The notes beneath the pieces were generated by a model that worked only from the letters and a program-made list of their open reading frames with translations, had not been told where the DNA came from and made no database searches. Positions 20,774-32,035 of a stretch of 64,000 nucleotides of DNA are shown in pieces. Position numbers and translations under genes: made by a program. The stretch is taken from contig JAWRVZ010000455.1 of NCBI GenBank assembly GCA_037043235.1, positions 186,001 to 250,000 of the forward strand, given 5' to 3'. Source of the stretch: Rhodeus uyekii. Taxonomy: Eukaryota > Chordata > Actinopteri > Cypriniformes > Acheilognathidae. The first letter of the stretch is position 1. Every line of letters begins with the position of its first letter.

Positions 20774-23737
20774 GTGTCTGTTCCCCGAATTAGCAAATAC
20801 AAAAATCTCTCAAAATCGTTTAAGAGTAAAAATTTAATTGATTTACAAACAGCTAAGAACGGATATAACACAAATGAACAAATAATAAAGCTTGGGTTAC
20901 TGAATATACGATCCCTTTCCTCAAAAGCACTTATTGTAAATGATATGATTACAGATCATAAACTAGATGTGCTGTGTTTGACAGAAACTTGGCTAAAACC
21001 AGACGATTATATTACTTTAAATGAGTCCACCCCTCAAGATTACTGTTATAAACATGAGCCTCGTCTGAAAGGTAAAGGAGGAGGTGTTGCAGTAATTTAT
21101 AGTAACACGATCAGTACTGCTCAAAGGTCTAATTTGAAATATAATTATTTTGAAGTGATGGTCCTTAATGTAAAATTATCTAGTGCAAGTAATAATTCCT
21201 GTTTAACTTTTGTGCTAGCTATTCTATACAGGCCACCAGGGCACCATACAGACTTTATCAAAGAATTTGCTGATTTTCTCTCAGGATTAGTAATGTCTGC
21301 AGATAAAGTCATAATCGTCGGTGATTTTAACATCCATGTAGACAATGAAAAAGACGCATTGGGATTGGCATTTAGAGACATTTTAAACTCTATTGGAGTT
21401 ACACAACATGTATCAGGACCCACTCATTCTCGTAATCATACTTTAGATCTAATATTGTCATATGGGATCAATGTTGATACTGTTCAAATTCTGCAGCAGA
21501 GCGATGACATCTCAGATCATTGCTTAGTTGCGTGTAGATTACCTCTAGCCAAAGTCGAAAAACTAACTCCCTGTTATAAATATAGTAGAACTATCACTCC
21601 TAACACAAAAGATAGCTTTATAAATAATCTTCCCGATCAGTTTCATCTACTTAACATCCCAGATAGCCTAGAAGAACTTGATGTTGCAACAGAAACTATA
21701 AACTCTCTCTTTTCCAGCACTTTAGACACTGTTGCTCCGTTACGCTTAAAGAAGATTAAAGAAAATAGTCCAACACCGTGGTACAACGAGCACACCCGGG
21801 CCCTCAAGAGAGCAGCCAGAAAAATGGAGCGGAGCTGGAAAAAAACTAAGCTAGAGGTTTTTCGCATTTCATGGAAAGACAGCTCTATTGCATTCAGAAA
21901 GGCCTTAAGATCAGCTAGATCTACTTACTTTTCTACCCTCTTAGAAGAAAACAAATACAACCCTAAGTATTTATTTGATACAGTGACTAAATTAACAAGA
22001 AATAAAGCCTCAACCCCAGATGCTTTAAATCAGCACAGCACTAATGACTTCATGGACTTCTTTACTTGCAAAATTAATAATATTAGAGAGAAAATAATAA
22101 ACATGCAACAATCTACTACAATATTCCAAAATACAGTACATTTTAGTGTCCCTGAAGAAAAATTCCAATCCTTCATTGCTATTGGGGAGGAAGAATTGTC
22201 TAAACTCGTTAAATCATCAAAATCAACAACATGTATGCTAGACCCAATACCAACTAAGCTACTGAAAGAGATGCTTCCAGAAATCATAGATCCTATTCTT
22301 AATATAATTAATTCTTCTTTGTCATTAGGATACGTACCAAAAACCTTTAAGCTGGCTGTAATTAAACCGCTTATTAAAAAACCACAACTTGATCCTACAG
22401 AATTAGTTAATTACAGGCCGATATCGAATCTACCTTTCTTGTCAAAGATTCTAGAAAAGGCAATATCTTTACAACTATGTTCCTTTCTAGAAAGAAACAG
22501 CATCTACGAGGATTTCCAGTCAGGATTTAGACCATATCATAGTACTGAGACTGCTCTCATTAGAGTTACAAATGATTTGCTCTTATCATCCGATCGTGGT
22601 TGTATCTCTCTGTTAGTGTTACTGGACCTTAGTGCTGCATTTGATACAATTGACCACAAAATCCTTCTGAATAGACTTGAAAATTATGTTGGCATTAGTG
22701 GAGTTGCATTAGCCTGGTTCAAGTCATACTTATCTGAGCGTTATCAGTTTGTAGCAGTAAATGAGGAGATGTCATATCGGTCACGGGTTCAGTATGGAGT
22801 TCCTCAAGGTTCAGTACTAGGACCATTGCTTTTCACCCTGTACATGCTTCCTTTGGGTGCAGTTATTAGGAAGCATGGCATTAGCTTTCATTGTTACGCT
22901 GATGATACTCAGCTCTATATTTCTTCTCATCCTGATGAAACGAACAAATTCACTAAATTAACAGAATGCATAACCGATATAAAAAATTGGATGACTAATA
23001 ACTTTTTACTGCTAAATTCTGAAAAAACAGAGATTCTAATTATTAGACCAAAAACTTCGGCACATAATAATCTAGACTACTGCCTAACACTCGATGGCTG
23101 CTCTGTCAAGTCTTCGTCGTCAGTTAGAAACCTGGGTGTGCTCTTTGATACCAATCTTTCATTTGAAAGCCATGTTTCTAGCATCTGTAAAACGGCGTTC
23201 TTCCATCTTAAAAATATATCTAAATTGCGACATATGCTATCTAAGACAAATGCGGAAAAGTTAGTTCATGCGTTCATGAGTTCAAGGCTAGATTATTGTA
23301 ATGCTTTACTAGGTGGTTGCCCTGCACGCTTAATAAACAAATTCCAGCTGGTCCAAAATGCAGCAGCTCGAGTTCTTACTAGAACCAGGAAGTATGAGCA
23401 TATTAGTCCAGTTCTGTCAAACCTGCACTGGCTTCCTATTAAACACCGAATACATTTTAAAATCTTGCTAATTACTTACAAAGCATTAAATGGTTTAGCT
23501 CCACAGTACTTGAGCGATCTCTTAACACATTATAGTCCTTCACGTCTATTGCGATCCCAAAATACTGACCAGCTTATAATACCTAGAATATCAAAGTCAA
23601 CTGCTGGCGGGCGATCCTTTTCCTATTTAGCTCCTAAACTCTGGAACAGTCTTCCTATTACAGTTCGGGAAGCAGACACACTCTGTCAGTTTAAATGTAG
23701 ACTAAAAACACATCTTTTCAACCTGGCATACACATAA
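20774..23737 (+). CDS. L2 LINE ORF2: APE endonuclease and reverse transcriptase, intact
   Basis: 987 codons open from a non-ATG codon at 20774; upstream codons are also open, and initiation may follow ORF1 termination. Endonuclease: LLNIRSLSS, TETW (Glu71), VGDFNIHVD (Asp184, Asn186), THSRNHTLDLIL and SDHC (Asp248, His249). RT: NYRPISNLPFLSKILEKA, DLSAAFDTIDHK, GVPQGSVLGPLLF and YADD at 708-711. C-terminus: LVHAFMSSRLDYCNALL, RILTRTRKYEH-like and FKCRLKTHLF. No stops or frameshifts are seen. It nicks target DNA and copies L2 RNA at the nick. Confidence 0.95.
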   Translation: MSVPRISKYKNLSKSFKSKNLIDLQTAKNGYNTNEQIIKLGLLNIRSLSSKALIVNDMITDHKLDVLCLTETWLKPDDYITLNESTPQDYCYKHEPRLKGKGGGVAVIYSNTISTAQRSNLKYNYFEVMVLNVKLSSASNNSCLTFVLAILYRPPGHHTDFIKEFADFLSGLVMSADKVIIVGDFNIHVDNEKDALGLAFRDILNSIGVTQHVSGPTHSRNHTLDLILSYGINVDTVQILQQSDDISDHCLVACRLPLAKVEKLTPCYKYSRTITPNTKDSFINNLPDQFHLLNIPDSLEELDVATETINSLFSSTLDTVAPLRLKKIKENSPTPWYNEHTRALKRAARKMERSWKKTKLEVFRISWKDSSIAFRKALRSARSTYFSTLLEENKYNPKYLFDTVTKLTRNKASTPDALNQHSTNDFMDFFTCKINNIREKIINMQQSTTIFQNTVHFSVPEEKFQSFIAIGEEELSKLVKSSKSTTCMLDPIPTKLLKEMLPEIIDPILNIINSSLSLGYVPKTFKLAVIKPLIKKPQLDPTELVNYRPISNLPFLSKILEKAISLQLCSFLERNSIYEDFQSGFRPYHSTETALIRVTNDLLLSSDRGCISLLVLLDLSAAFDTIDHKILLNRLENYVGISGVALAWFKSYLSERYQFVAVNEEMSYRSRVQYGVPQGSVLGPLLFTLYMLPLGAVIRKHGISFHCYADDTQLYISSHPDETNKFTKLTECITDIKNWMTNNFLLLNSEKTEILIIRPKTSAHNNLDYCLTLDGCSVKSSSSVRNLGVLFDTNLSFESHVSSICKTAFFHLKNISKLRHMLSKTNAEKLVHAFMSSRLDYCNALLGGCPARLINKFQLVQNAAARVLTRTRKYEHISPVLSNLHWLPIKHRIHFKILLITYKALNGLAPQYLSDLLTHYSPSRLLRSQNTDQLIIPRISKSTAGGRSFSYLAPKLWNSLPITVREADTLCQFKCRLKTHLFNLAYT

Positions 23738-24402
23738 CACATTATACATACATTTTTAATCCAAATCATGTAAAATGATTGTTAGGCTGCATAATTTAGA
23801 TAAGCCGGAACCGGGAACATTCCCATAACACCTGATGTACTCGATACATCAGAAGAAGAATGGCATCTACGCTAATATAGGTCTCTGTTTATTCCGAGGT
23901 TACCGTGGTCAGCTGGATCCGGGCCGTATCCAGATCAGATGAAGGACCTGGACACGAGCACAGCACTGCCCTGGGGTGTCTGCGGAGACCGTGACTCTAC
24001 TGGACCCTCCCCTGTGACGATCATGAACCCATCTCTAACCGGACCAAATTGGACTTCATATTGGACTTGAATTGTTGTATAATAATCATGCACTGTTTGG
24101 CTGTTGGCCAGAGGAGAACTGGTCCCCCAACTGAGCCTGGTTTCTCCCAAGGTTTTTTCTCCATTCTATTCTTCATTCGTTACGTAACCTGCCGGAGTTT
24201 TGGTTCCTTGCCGCTGTCGCCTATGGCTTGCTCAGTTGGGGAAACTTAACACTTAAAATTCATCAATTGTATTGATTCGCCTGCTCTTTTGGGGCTTCTG
24301 TTCAGCCAAACAAACTTTGTTTATATTGTTTTTGCTGTAAAGCTGCTTTGAAACAATCTACATTGTAAAAAGCGCTATATAAATAAAGGTGACTTGACTT
24401 GA
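23738..24402 (+). repeat. L2 3' UTR and tail
   Basis: 665 bp of 3' UTR ending in AAAGCGCTATATAAATAAAG and a short TGACT repeat. Close copies occur at 38590-38777 (plus) and 39165-39716 (minus), so this tail is shared across the family and is likely what the RT recognises. Confidence 0.85.
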
Positions 24403-24895
24403 CAGGAGCAATGTTATCAATAACATTCTGAACTTTTGAGTTAAAAGAATCAAGAAGAAAATCAACAGAGTCTGCAGATATGCTTGGTGTTAAAGATATA
24501 GCCTTCATAAACAGAGCACTAGTATTCTCATTTAAGCATCGCTTTTTGACCGAGATAGATCTAGCTTCAACAGTCGGAGAGATCAATATATCAAAGAAAA
24601 TACAGAAATGATCTGATAGAGCTACATCCTTAATGACAATGGATGAGATGTTTAGACCCTTACTGATAATTAAATCTAGTGTATGTCCTCGATTGTGTGT
24701 GGGTCTATGTACATGCTGAGTCAGACACAAAAGTATTCAAAACTGTTAGAATTTCTTTTGCCATTTTGGATTCTGCATTTTCTATGTGGATGTTAAAGTT
24801 CCCAGTAATAGCAAGACAGTCAAACTCTGAGGAAGTTGCTGATAACAGTTCTGTAAAGTCCTCCACAAAGGCTGGAGAGTATTTTGGAGGCCTGT
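24402..24895 (-). mobile_element. LINE-A segment 2 (endonuclease C-terminal half)
   Basis: Encodes RPPKYSPAFVEDFTELL, GNFNIH, then HNRGHTLDLIIS and ALSDHFCIFFDIL through NIAPV. It follows directly from 32394-34820 (which stops at LLLVIYR) and leads into 11183-11619. The CCTGT at 24891-24895 is one half of the retroviral target duplication. Note GNFNIH here against GDFNIH in LINE-B: the Asp that binds metal is changed. Confidence 0.9.
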
Positions 24896-25255
24896 TGTGA
24901 TGGAATTTTATAGATGATATGTTTTCTCTTGACATTATTGATTATTGTGTGACATTAATTGTATTTTTATTCTGTAGAAGTAGTAAGTAAAATATAATAA
25001 CTCTGAAGAAATACACTTGAGGTATAGAGAGGGTAATGTGTTCCTGATAAGGAATGGAAAATAACAACTGAGTCTTTAGCCTTGACTAGAGATATAAGTG
25101 TCGAAGCGGCCCTCCCTTCTTTGTCACACTCTGCAGGGCAGCTTCGGATGTCTGTATGACTGTGTCCTTTCTTTGCAAAGAAATAAACCTTTTAAATTCA
25201 CAATTGGGTTATTTTGTCTCTTACTCAGAACTAGTAAAAGATTTTTGCCACCACA
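24896..25255 (+). repeat. Retroviral 5' LTR
   Basis: 360 bp with TGTGATGG...CCACCACA ends. It differs from the 3' LTR by a 2-bp indel (TTCTTTGTCAC versus TTCTGTCAC near 25119) and I see no other change. AATAAA lies near 25179-25184, marking the R region. Confidence 0.95.
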
Positions 25256-25256
25256 A

Positions 25257-25275
25257 TTTGGCGCTGCGAGCAGGG
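25257..25275 (+). promoter_or_regulatory. Primer-binding site, probably tRNA-Ser
   Basis: TTGGCGCTGCGAGCAGGG begins two bases after the LTR. Its complement reads as a tRNA 3' end with CCA and resembles the acceptor/T-arm of serine tRNAs, with a mismatch to the human Ser(UGA) sequence as I remember it. The tRNA identity is an inference. Confidence 0.6.
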
Positions 25276-25744
25276 TCCCTTGGTTGTGTCTTCTGGACCC
25301 GGAGTGGACGGTGACTGGCCATCCTGGATCAAACAGGTTCAGCCCTACCTCGCAAAGGTTGAGAGAGAGGGGCCGACCGCAGGGGTCTAGGGGACACACC
25401 ACTGGAACCAGAAAAGAACAGAAGTGGCATGGAGTTTGGTCTGGTAAGAGACAAATCAGTTTATTTAATAAATTTGTGAATTTTGAAAAGGATAGAATAC
25501 CGGTAGGGAAAGATCTGTGATTTTTGTTCTCTGTGGCAAGAGCTGCTGAGGCAGTAAAATTCGAGAAAGAGTCTCGTCCTGTCCAATACAGGGTAAAATT
25601 GGTTTCTGCTGAGGCAGAGGTAAAATTAGAAAATTTGAGAAAGTCTCGTCCTGTCCAATACAGGGTAAAATTGGTCTCTCTGGAGACGTCCGGAGTTATA
25701 TAGACGCGTCGAAATTTGCCAAGAAAGAGAAGAGAACAGAAATC
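25276..25744 (+). other. Retroviral leader with duplicated segment
   Basis: 470 bp between primer site and gag start. A segment of about 72 bp containing AGTCTCGTCCTGTCCAATAC occurs twice in tandem (starting at 25570 and 25642). The packaging signal would be expected here. Confidence 0.6.
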
Positions 25745-27425
25745 ATGGGGAAATCCCAGAGTAAAATTGATCGATATGATACCCCAGTATATGGCCAAAT
25801 GAGAAGGGTGTATGGGAAAAAGTGTATGATTGCTATTGCGGAATTAATCAAATATCATGAGTTTCCCAGAGAGGGAACTTTAAGCGTTCACAGACTTAAT
25901 GTGATAAAGAGATCTGTTGAAACTGGGTCCCCAAAACAAAAAGGTTGTTGTGGAAAACATGTGTGTTAACTGTGGACCAGCAATAGAATGCTGGATAGAG
26001 GAAGCAGAGCGTAGGGAAAGGAAAGCAATGCTGAAACAATTACCGGGTAAAAAGGTGGGAGAAAAAGAGGTTGAGGCAGGAAATGAGGGAAGACCTACTG
26101 CACCAACACCAACACCATCTAATCTATTCTCCGGGTCGAACCCTCTTTCGGGGTTTAATCCTTTTTATGAATGTAACCCTGTTTCTGCTCTTTCTGTTCC
26201 AACACAACCCAAAACTCTGTACCCTGTGGCTGAGCTAAACGCGCTGAGAGCAGATCTAGATCTCGACTGCTCTCCGCCGAGACGACCAGCACCAGTCCAA
26301 CAAGCATCAGGCCGACCAGCACTAACAGTTAAGACAGTCCAACACGAAGAGGATGTGGACAGCCTGCCGTCTGAGCTAAGCGACGAAGCAGCGGGAGGAT
26401 TTGTGAATGAAACCTACGAGCCCGGACCGGAGCCAAAAGAGATGAAATATAGAGGTAAACTATTTACAGTGCTCCCGAGACAGGGACTGAGATCACAAGA
26501 TGAAGATAATCTCGCTTGCCCTATGGTTGAGGTTGCTGGACCAGACGGTCCGATGATGGTTTTCAGACCATGGACTGGCATTGAATTAAGAGATGCCATG
26601 GCCCATCTGCCTGAGCCAAATGATTCAGGGGAAAGATTTGCTACAGAATTAACTGTTTTTTGTCAAGAATTCAGTCCCACCACACAGGAGCTGAGAAGAC
26701 TGTTGTCCGTGAAACTCGGAGAAAGAGACTGGCACAAAGTGAGTAATAAACTGCCTGCAACGAATGAAAGGAAGAAACATCCGGACTGGGATCATGCGCT
26801 AAACACAGCATACTGGAAAGCCATTGAGTTGGCTAAAGCTTTGAAAACTGCCTTCCCAGCGATAATTGACACTGCAAAGGTAAGCAGTTGCCACCAGGGC
26901 GTCGACGAATCTGTTGAGAACTATTATGCTCGATTGTGTGATGTTTTCAGCAAACACAGCGGCATGGAAGAGCCGAAAGACAGAGGAGCACATGCGGGCG
27001 TCTGGGAATGTCATCTGAGGACCAGTTTCCTGAGTGGACTGAAACCAGAGCTCGCAAGGAAGGTAAAAGATCAGTGCATCGACTGGCGAGTCGGACGGAT
27101 TGAGTCTGTGCTGAGTTATGCGCAACATGCACAAGACCAACAGCGGGAGGAAGAACAACGGCAGGAGAAGAAGGAGAAAAGAAAAGACAAAGAACTGCAA
27201 CTGGCCTTTATTCAAGGGAGATCGCAAGGCCGTAATTACAACAATCAACGAATGAATCAAGCAGCAGGCAAGCAGACAGGCAAGAGAAAAGGCAAAGGAA
27301 GAGGAAAAGGATGCTGGATTTGCAAGACGGACGATCACGAACAAAGAAACTGCTCCAGGTGTAGACTGTGCAAAGAAGATGGACATTGGGCGAGTGACTG
27401 CAAAAACAGCACAAGAGCGGACTGA
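25745..27425 (+). pseudogene. Retroviral gag, one frameshift
   Basis: Starts at ATG 25745 with a myristoylation-type MGKSQS matrix N-terminus, open to 25969. The matching continuation is in the next frame (from about 25920 to TGA 27423-27425), so a single-base shift lies near 25925-25945 by an A-rich run. The second part has a Pro-rich spacer, a capsid-like helical region (FVCQEF-like at about 26650, then RLLSVKLGERDWHKV), a Lys/Glu-rich coil and two CCHC zinc knuckles: CWICKTDDHEQRNC and CRLCKEDGHWASDC. Otherwise well preserved. Confidence 0.85.
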
Positions 27426-27783
27426 GAGGACGGAGAGCAGGAAGGAGGGGTTTTGGGAGCGCTGCCAAGGGCTACAGATAAGGGAAGTGTACATTCTTTG
27501 ATATCACACACACACACACATACACTGACTCTGCTGTCTGCAATGAAATATTTGCTTGCAATGTTTCTTTCCTATCCAATGATTGGCTGATGTATAGGGA
27601 AGAAAGTTTTTTAACATTACCAAAGTATCCTCTGCGGAGCTACTAGAAGTGTTTTACGACCATGTGATTTGCAGTGTTCACCGCGGATGTCTAGTGATAC
27701 CAGCATGAGTGTGACTGCTACAGGACAAAGTGTTGTTAACAGATTCACTGTACCTCTAAATTGTATGACAGAGTCAGGAAAAG
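27426..27783 (+). other. Retroviral gag-pro junction, no intact frame
   Basis: About 360 bp with a short (CA)n run at 27506-27522. The protease catalytic Asp region is expected here and was not found. Confidence 0.5.
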
Positions 27784-28995
27784 TTGACTCACAAATTTAT
27801 AATGTCACCTTCATGCCCTACTCCCTTAATGGGACGTAAATTAGGGCTGATATTGGTGTCAGGGGTTGAGGGAGTTCAAGTGATGGAGGATGAGCTAGAA
27901 ACTCACAGTGGGCTTATGAATGGAGCATCAGACATCTTGACTGGGCTTCATCAATGTGTCAAAAGGCAAAAGATCGGGTTAAACAGAATTGTGATATCAT
28001 GAAATCTGCTGAATTACACAGCACATCACATGTCGTAGTCGATAGAGACACAAATTATGGAAAAGAATGGTTGCTAGAACCAAACAATGACACTTTGAAT
28101 TTCAAAAATATGTTCTGGAATGATCATAGGTGTGTTTTATCTGTAAGCTTGACAGAGCAACAAGCACCTCTCTATCTTGTAGCTGGATCAGTCCCACATG
28201 TGTCTTTGGCTAAAGATACACAGCAAACGTGGCCTTTTGTGAAAACTTGTGTGGAATCTGATGATTGGATGGATGTGGGGCAGGGCATAGAGCTTAACAA
28301 AACTTTGAACGCATACTCTGAATGTTGTGATGAAAAAGCACAGGCTGTGAAAGTTGTTGTTCCCCTTGAAGATAGCGCTGATGAGAACTGCTGCACTGAT
28401 GACATTAGGGCAGAGGACATTGATCCAGCCCTGAACATGGTACCTTCAAAATTATGGGCAAAACACAAATATGATGTGGGTTTGATTGCAGGTTGTGAAC
28501 CAGTTACTATTGTTCCAAAGTCTGATTATAGACCATGTCAACAACAGTATCCTCTGAAAGAGGCAGTGCTTGGAATCACGCCAGTGCTGAAGGAGGGTAT
28601 TATTGTACCATGCAGCGATTCTCCAGTGTGAACGCCTATCTTCCCTGTAAAGAAAATAATAGATAAGGGACAGCCCACAGAGTGGCGTTTTGTCCAAGAT
28701 TTGAATGCTGTTAAAGCTGCGATCAGACCCAGAGCAACAAATGTGCCAAAATCTCAAACTACCATTCTGTTTCAAATTCCACAGAATGCGTTGAGGTTTT
28801 TAGGGTTAGATTGAGCACTGAGTCCTGAACCTCTGACTCTGACCCCAGCCACAGCTCTTTACTATACGTTGATAATCTTTTGATTTGTGCATGTGATGAA
28901 CTAACATGTGTGTCTGACAGTGTTGCCCTCCTGAAACATTTAGTGAAAGAGGGTCACAAGGTCAGTCGGTCTAAGATGGAGTTTGTGTAACAGGA
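27784..28995 (+). pseudogene. Retroviral protease end and N-terminal RT remnants
   Basis: FIMSPSCPTPLMGRK at about 27795-27840 is the retropepsin C-terminal block. After a spacer, 28430-28800 reads as the RT start (PSKLWAKHKYDVGLI, SDYRPCQQQYPL, WRFVQDLNAVKAA), broken by a TGA at 28629. The palm is deleted: the next homologous piece, LLYVDNLLICACD near 28858, carries YVDN where YVDD is expected and is followed by KEGHKVSRSKMEFV and a stop. Not functional. Confidence 0.75.
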
Positions 28996-30008
28996 AGTGA
29001 CCTTTTCCCTAATGCCAACATGGCATTGTATGGCATGGCGTTGAGCCATGTCATAACGCCAAACAGTAAATCTCTGTCTGACAAAGAGCTATCAGAGAAG
29101 TAAAAAAAGACACACGATTTAAATTCTGGGGATGTGTTAATATTGGAAAAACAGTTATTCCAAATTATGCTATTGTGGAAAATCATGTAAGAGCATTGAC
29201 TGTGGGAAAAAAACGGGTTAATATTATAAGACAAATTAACATGGTCTGCATTTGTCTTGGAGGGAGAGACTGTTTCAGTGGAATGGCACTCTGTTATCGC
29301 AACGATAATGAACCAAAACAACCTAACTAACTGTTCTAAAAACAAATGATGATTCATGTCTGAGTGTGTGTGAGTGACTGCACTTTATGTTTTGTATGTC
29401 CAAATAGTGTCATTAACCTCTGGAATGAGTGTTTTATCATTACAGATGGTTAAAGTGAAGTGACAAACTTTACAGAAGCTGATAATTCTGATTGGATCTG
29501 ATGAAAAGACGATATAGAACATGGGACGAGACTGATTATCCAGCTCTGTCTGCTAGTGGTAAATATGACGAGTTAATTTCAGTTATTCTCTGGATTAGTT
29601 TAAATAATTGTGTAAGTTGAAATTGTGAAGCTGAAGATTGCCGTCCATTATGGGTTTTAAAACCCTTGTCTAAATTCAACTGAGGGTCTAAATTTAAATA
29701 CTATCAACTATGAGTGATCCGAGTGTTATAGACTTGACGTTAGAGAAAATGACGGCAGAGAAAGAGTGACACATTGGCTAAAGTCACCCTCCAAATTATC
29801 CAGAGAGCACCCTCACATCTATGAAAGGCCAGTGGTCGAACAAAGGAGAAAGTTTTATTTATTTTAATCCATTAAATGGATGCATGACATTAGATAAACC
29901 TGGCGACAGATTGAGAACTGTGGCATTAAGAGAATTTATGAGTTGAGATTATGATTTGACGTTGTTTGTCTGACTGCCCTTGATCAAGTCTGCACACCAA
30001 GACCTGAC
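28996..30008 (+). other. Retroviral pol region, decayed, no frame recognised
   Basis: About 1 kb between RT and RNase H remnants. Many stops in every frame; I could not align it to pol motifs. Confidence 0.5.
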
Positions 30009-30242
30009 TTGACGAACACACCACTAGATAACTGTGAGAACGTTTTGTTCGTAGATAGCTCTGCCTCTAGAGACAAAACAACAGGCCTCATTCGAGCAGG
30101 CTATGCTGTCACGACTGAATTTGAAGTGATAGCTTCAGGGCCATTGACCTCGAACTACTCTGCCGACAGCAGAGCTTGTGACCTTAACCAAAGTGTGCAA
30201 ATTAATGGAAGACAAATATGTGATGATGTAGATGGATTTTAG
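30009..30242 (+). pseudogene. Retroviral RNase H remnant
   Basis: LFVDSSASRDKTTGLIRAGYAV at about 30046-30110 matches the first-Asp region of retroviral RNase H, followed by LTSNYSADSRACDLNQ. The remainder is missing. Only about 80 codons survive. Confidence 0.65.
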
Positions 30243-30726
30243 TTATTCTTTTAGGGTTTTTAAATGCGCTGCGCACACTAACACAAAATACTTTATTTCT
30301 ACAGGTAAGACAGAGCAGACGAAGACAATGGATGAGGAATTCAACATGTTAACAAAAACTAACCGTGACTCTTTCCAATATTTACAGAGCATGCAGCCTT
30401 TTTCAACAGAAGGAGAGAGAAAGCCGTTTTGAGGAAATCCGGCTGTAATATTAAAGACAGCATTCGGTTGATGGCAAACACTGTTTATCCCAAAGAATTG
30501 TTCAAACATTATGCTAAATTGACACATGGGTTAGACCATGTATCAAAAGGAGGAATGGGACAATTAATAATACAGTTAACCAATTTGTGGTATATGACAA
30601 TGAGATAAAAAAGAAAGAAAAAGGCCAGAACAATTCTGAGCCCATTTGAGATATTAGTTGGAAGAACCCCATTAATTATTGAAGGGAGCAAGAAACAGGT
30701 GCCATCATCCGAATCGTGAACTGTGA

Positions 30727-30933
30727 TTGTTGAACTGTCGTAAAGAAATGTATTTTCTGCTGGCTAACGTTTTTGTGCAGGTAAAAGCAGCTCAGGGAAA
30801 GACAGCTGAGACCCCGCTCCAGGACCTCAGACCAGGAGATCTCGTGGTGATAAAGGATCTGAGGAGAAAGAGCAGGAAGGCAAAGAGATGGCTGGGCCCG
30901 TTTCAAGTGCTACTGACGACGCAGACGCAGTGA
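30727..30933 (+). pseudogene. Retroviral integrase C-terminal remnant
   Basis: The frame TPLQDLRPGDLVVIKDLRRK, then KRWLGPFQVLL, is the integrase C-terminal SH3-like domain (PGD...V..D..R...K....GPF pattern). The catalytic core is absent upstream, where the sequence at 30243-30726 has no pol motif. It ends in TGA at about 30931. Confidence 0.65.
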
Positions 30934-31096
30934 AGGTCGCAGAGAGAGTCACGTGGGTTCACGCTAGCCATTGCAAGAGCCACCTGCAGAGGGAGAAGGG
31001 GAATCGAAGGAGTAGAAACCACAGATTTCAATAACAGCTTGTTTACGTCTCACACAGACTTCACTTCTGTTATCTAAACAAGCAAGGACGTCCCGG

Positions 31097-31719
31097 ATGA
31101 GGAATCAAAGTCAAAACAGCCAGAGTGGTGGGAATCAAGATAACCGAAATGGATGCCGCACCGAGACCTTGGCACCCGTTCAGACACCCAGGGCCGTGCG
31201 GCCTGAGAGGCACCACATGTATTCTGACTGTAATGATCTGCATTATAATTCTATATGCAACAGGGGCCATCGATCAGATCAAAGAGACCAACGACACCGC
31301 TGTGAGCAGTAACATCTCTGCAGCAACATCACACCATCGAGAAACACCCATGTGAATGGTCTGATGTGGTGGCCTACCACGAACCAACGAGCAAGAAAGG
31401 GTGGGCTGGAAACAGAGACAATCGAGGAGGAATGGTGGTAACGGTGAAAGGAGTAAGACTATCTGATGAAGGAATGTGCTACTGTGAAATAGCAAACAGT
31501 ACTGAAAATGCTTTGGGTCTAATTAATGATGAACTATCACAAATCAGAGATGCTGTAATACAGAACAGATTGGTGTTAGATATGTTAACTGATGAGAAAG
31601 GAGGGGCATGTAAGATTTTAAGTACATCCTGCTGTTTTTACATCCCAGATTACAGTGACAACGTAACAAATGTAATTGATCCCATGAGGATGGCCGTAAA
31701 AGAGCCACCAAGAAGTTGA
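31097..31719 (+). pseudogene. Retroviral env, transmembrane-subunit remnant
   Basis: A short N-terminal piece is hydrophobic (about 31200-31260, GTTCILTVMICIIILY), in another frame from the main remnant at 31366-31719. The latter has an Asn-linked site, a heptad helix (LINDELSQIRDAVIQNRLVLD), a region in the position of the retroviral immunosuppressive-like segment, and CX6CC (CKILSTSCC near 31610-31637). The surface subunit and membrane anchor are mostly lost, so this cannot act in entry. Confidence 0.7.
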
Positions 31720-32020
31720 TAGCCAATGGTTCGATTGGTTTACTAAATTGTGATAGGATTGATTTTGATAGTATGTCTACCATGTGACAAGATGATGATG
31801 ATGTGAGGATGGTACTGACATGAATTAATCGAATTATGGTATTTTCTATCCTGAATATATATATAATTGCTTGTTTATACCAAGGGGACTATCCCTACAA
31901 AAACAGCCTTAGCATTTCTTCCTTCTCAAATTCAAGTGAGTGATGATTTATATGAAAATCAGAGAATAGATGTAATGAAAGGACTACAATTCTGAATATT
32001 ATTTAGTTATCAATGAATGA

Positions 32021-32035
32021 TAAAAAGGGAGGAAT
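32021..32035 (+). promoter_or_regulatory. Retroviral polypurine tract
   Basis: TAAAAAGGGAGGAAT directly precedes the 3' LTR and fits the primer for plus-strand synthesis. Confidence 0.85.
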
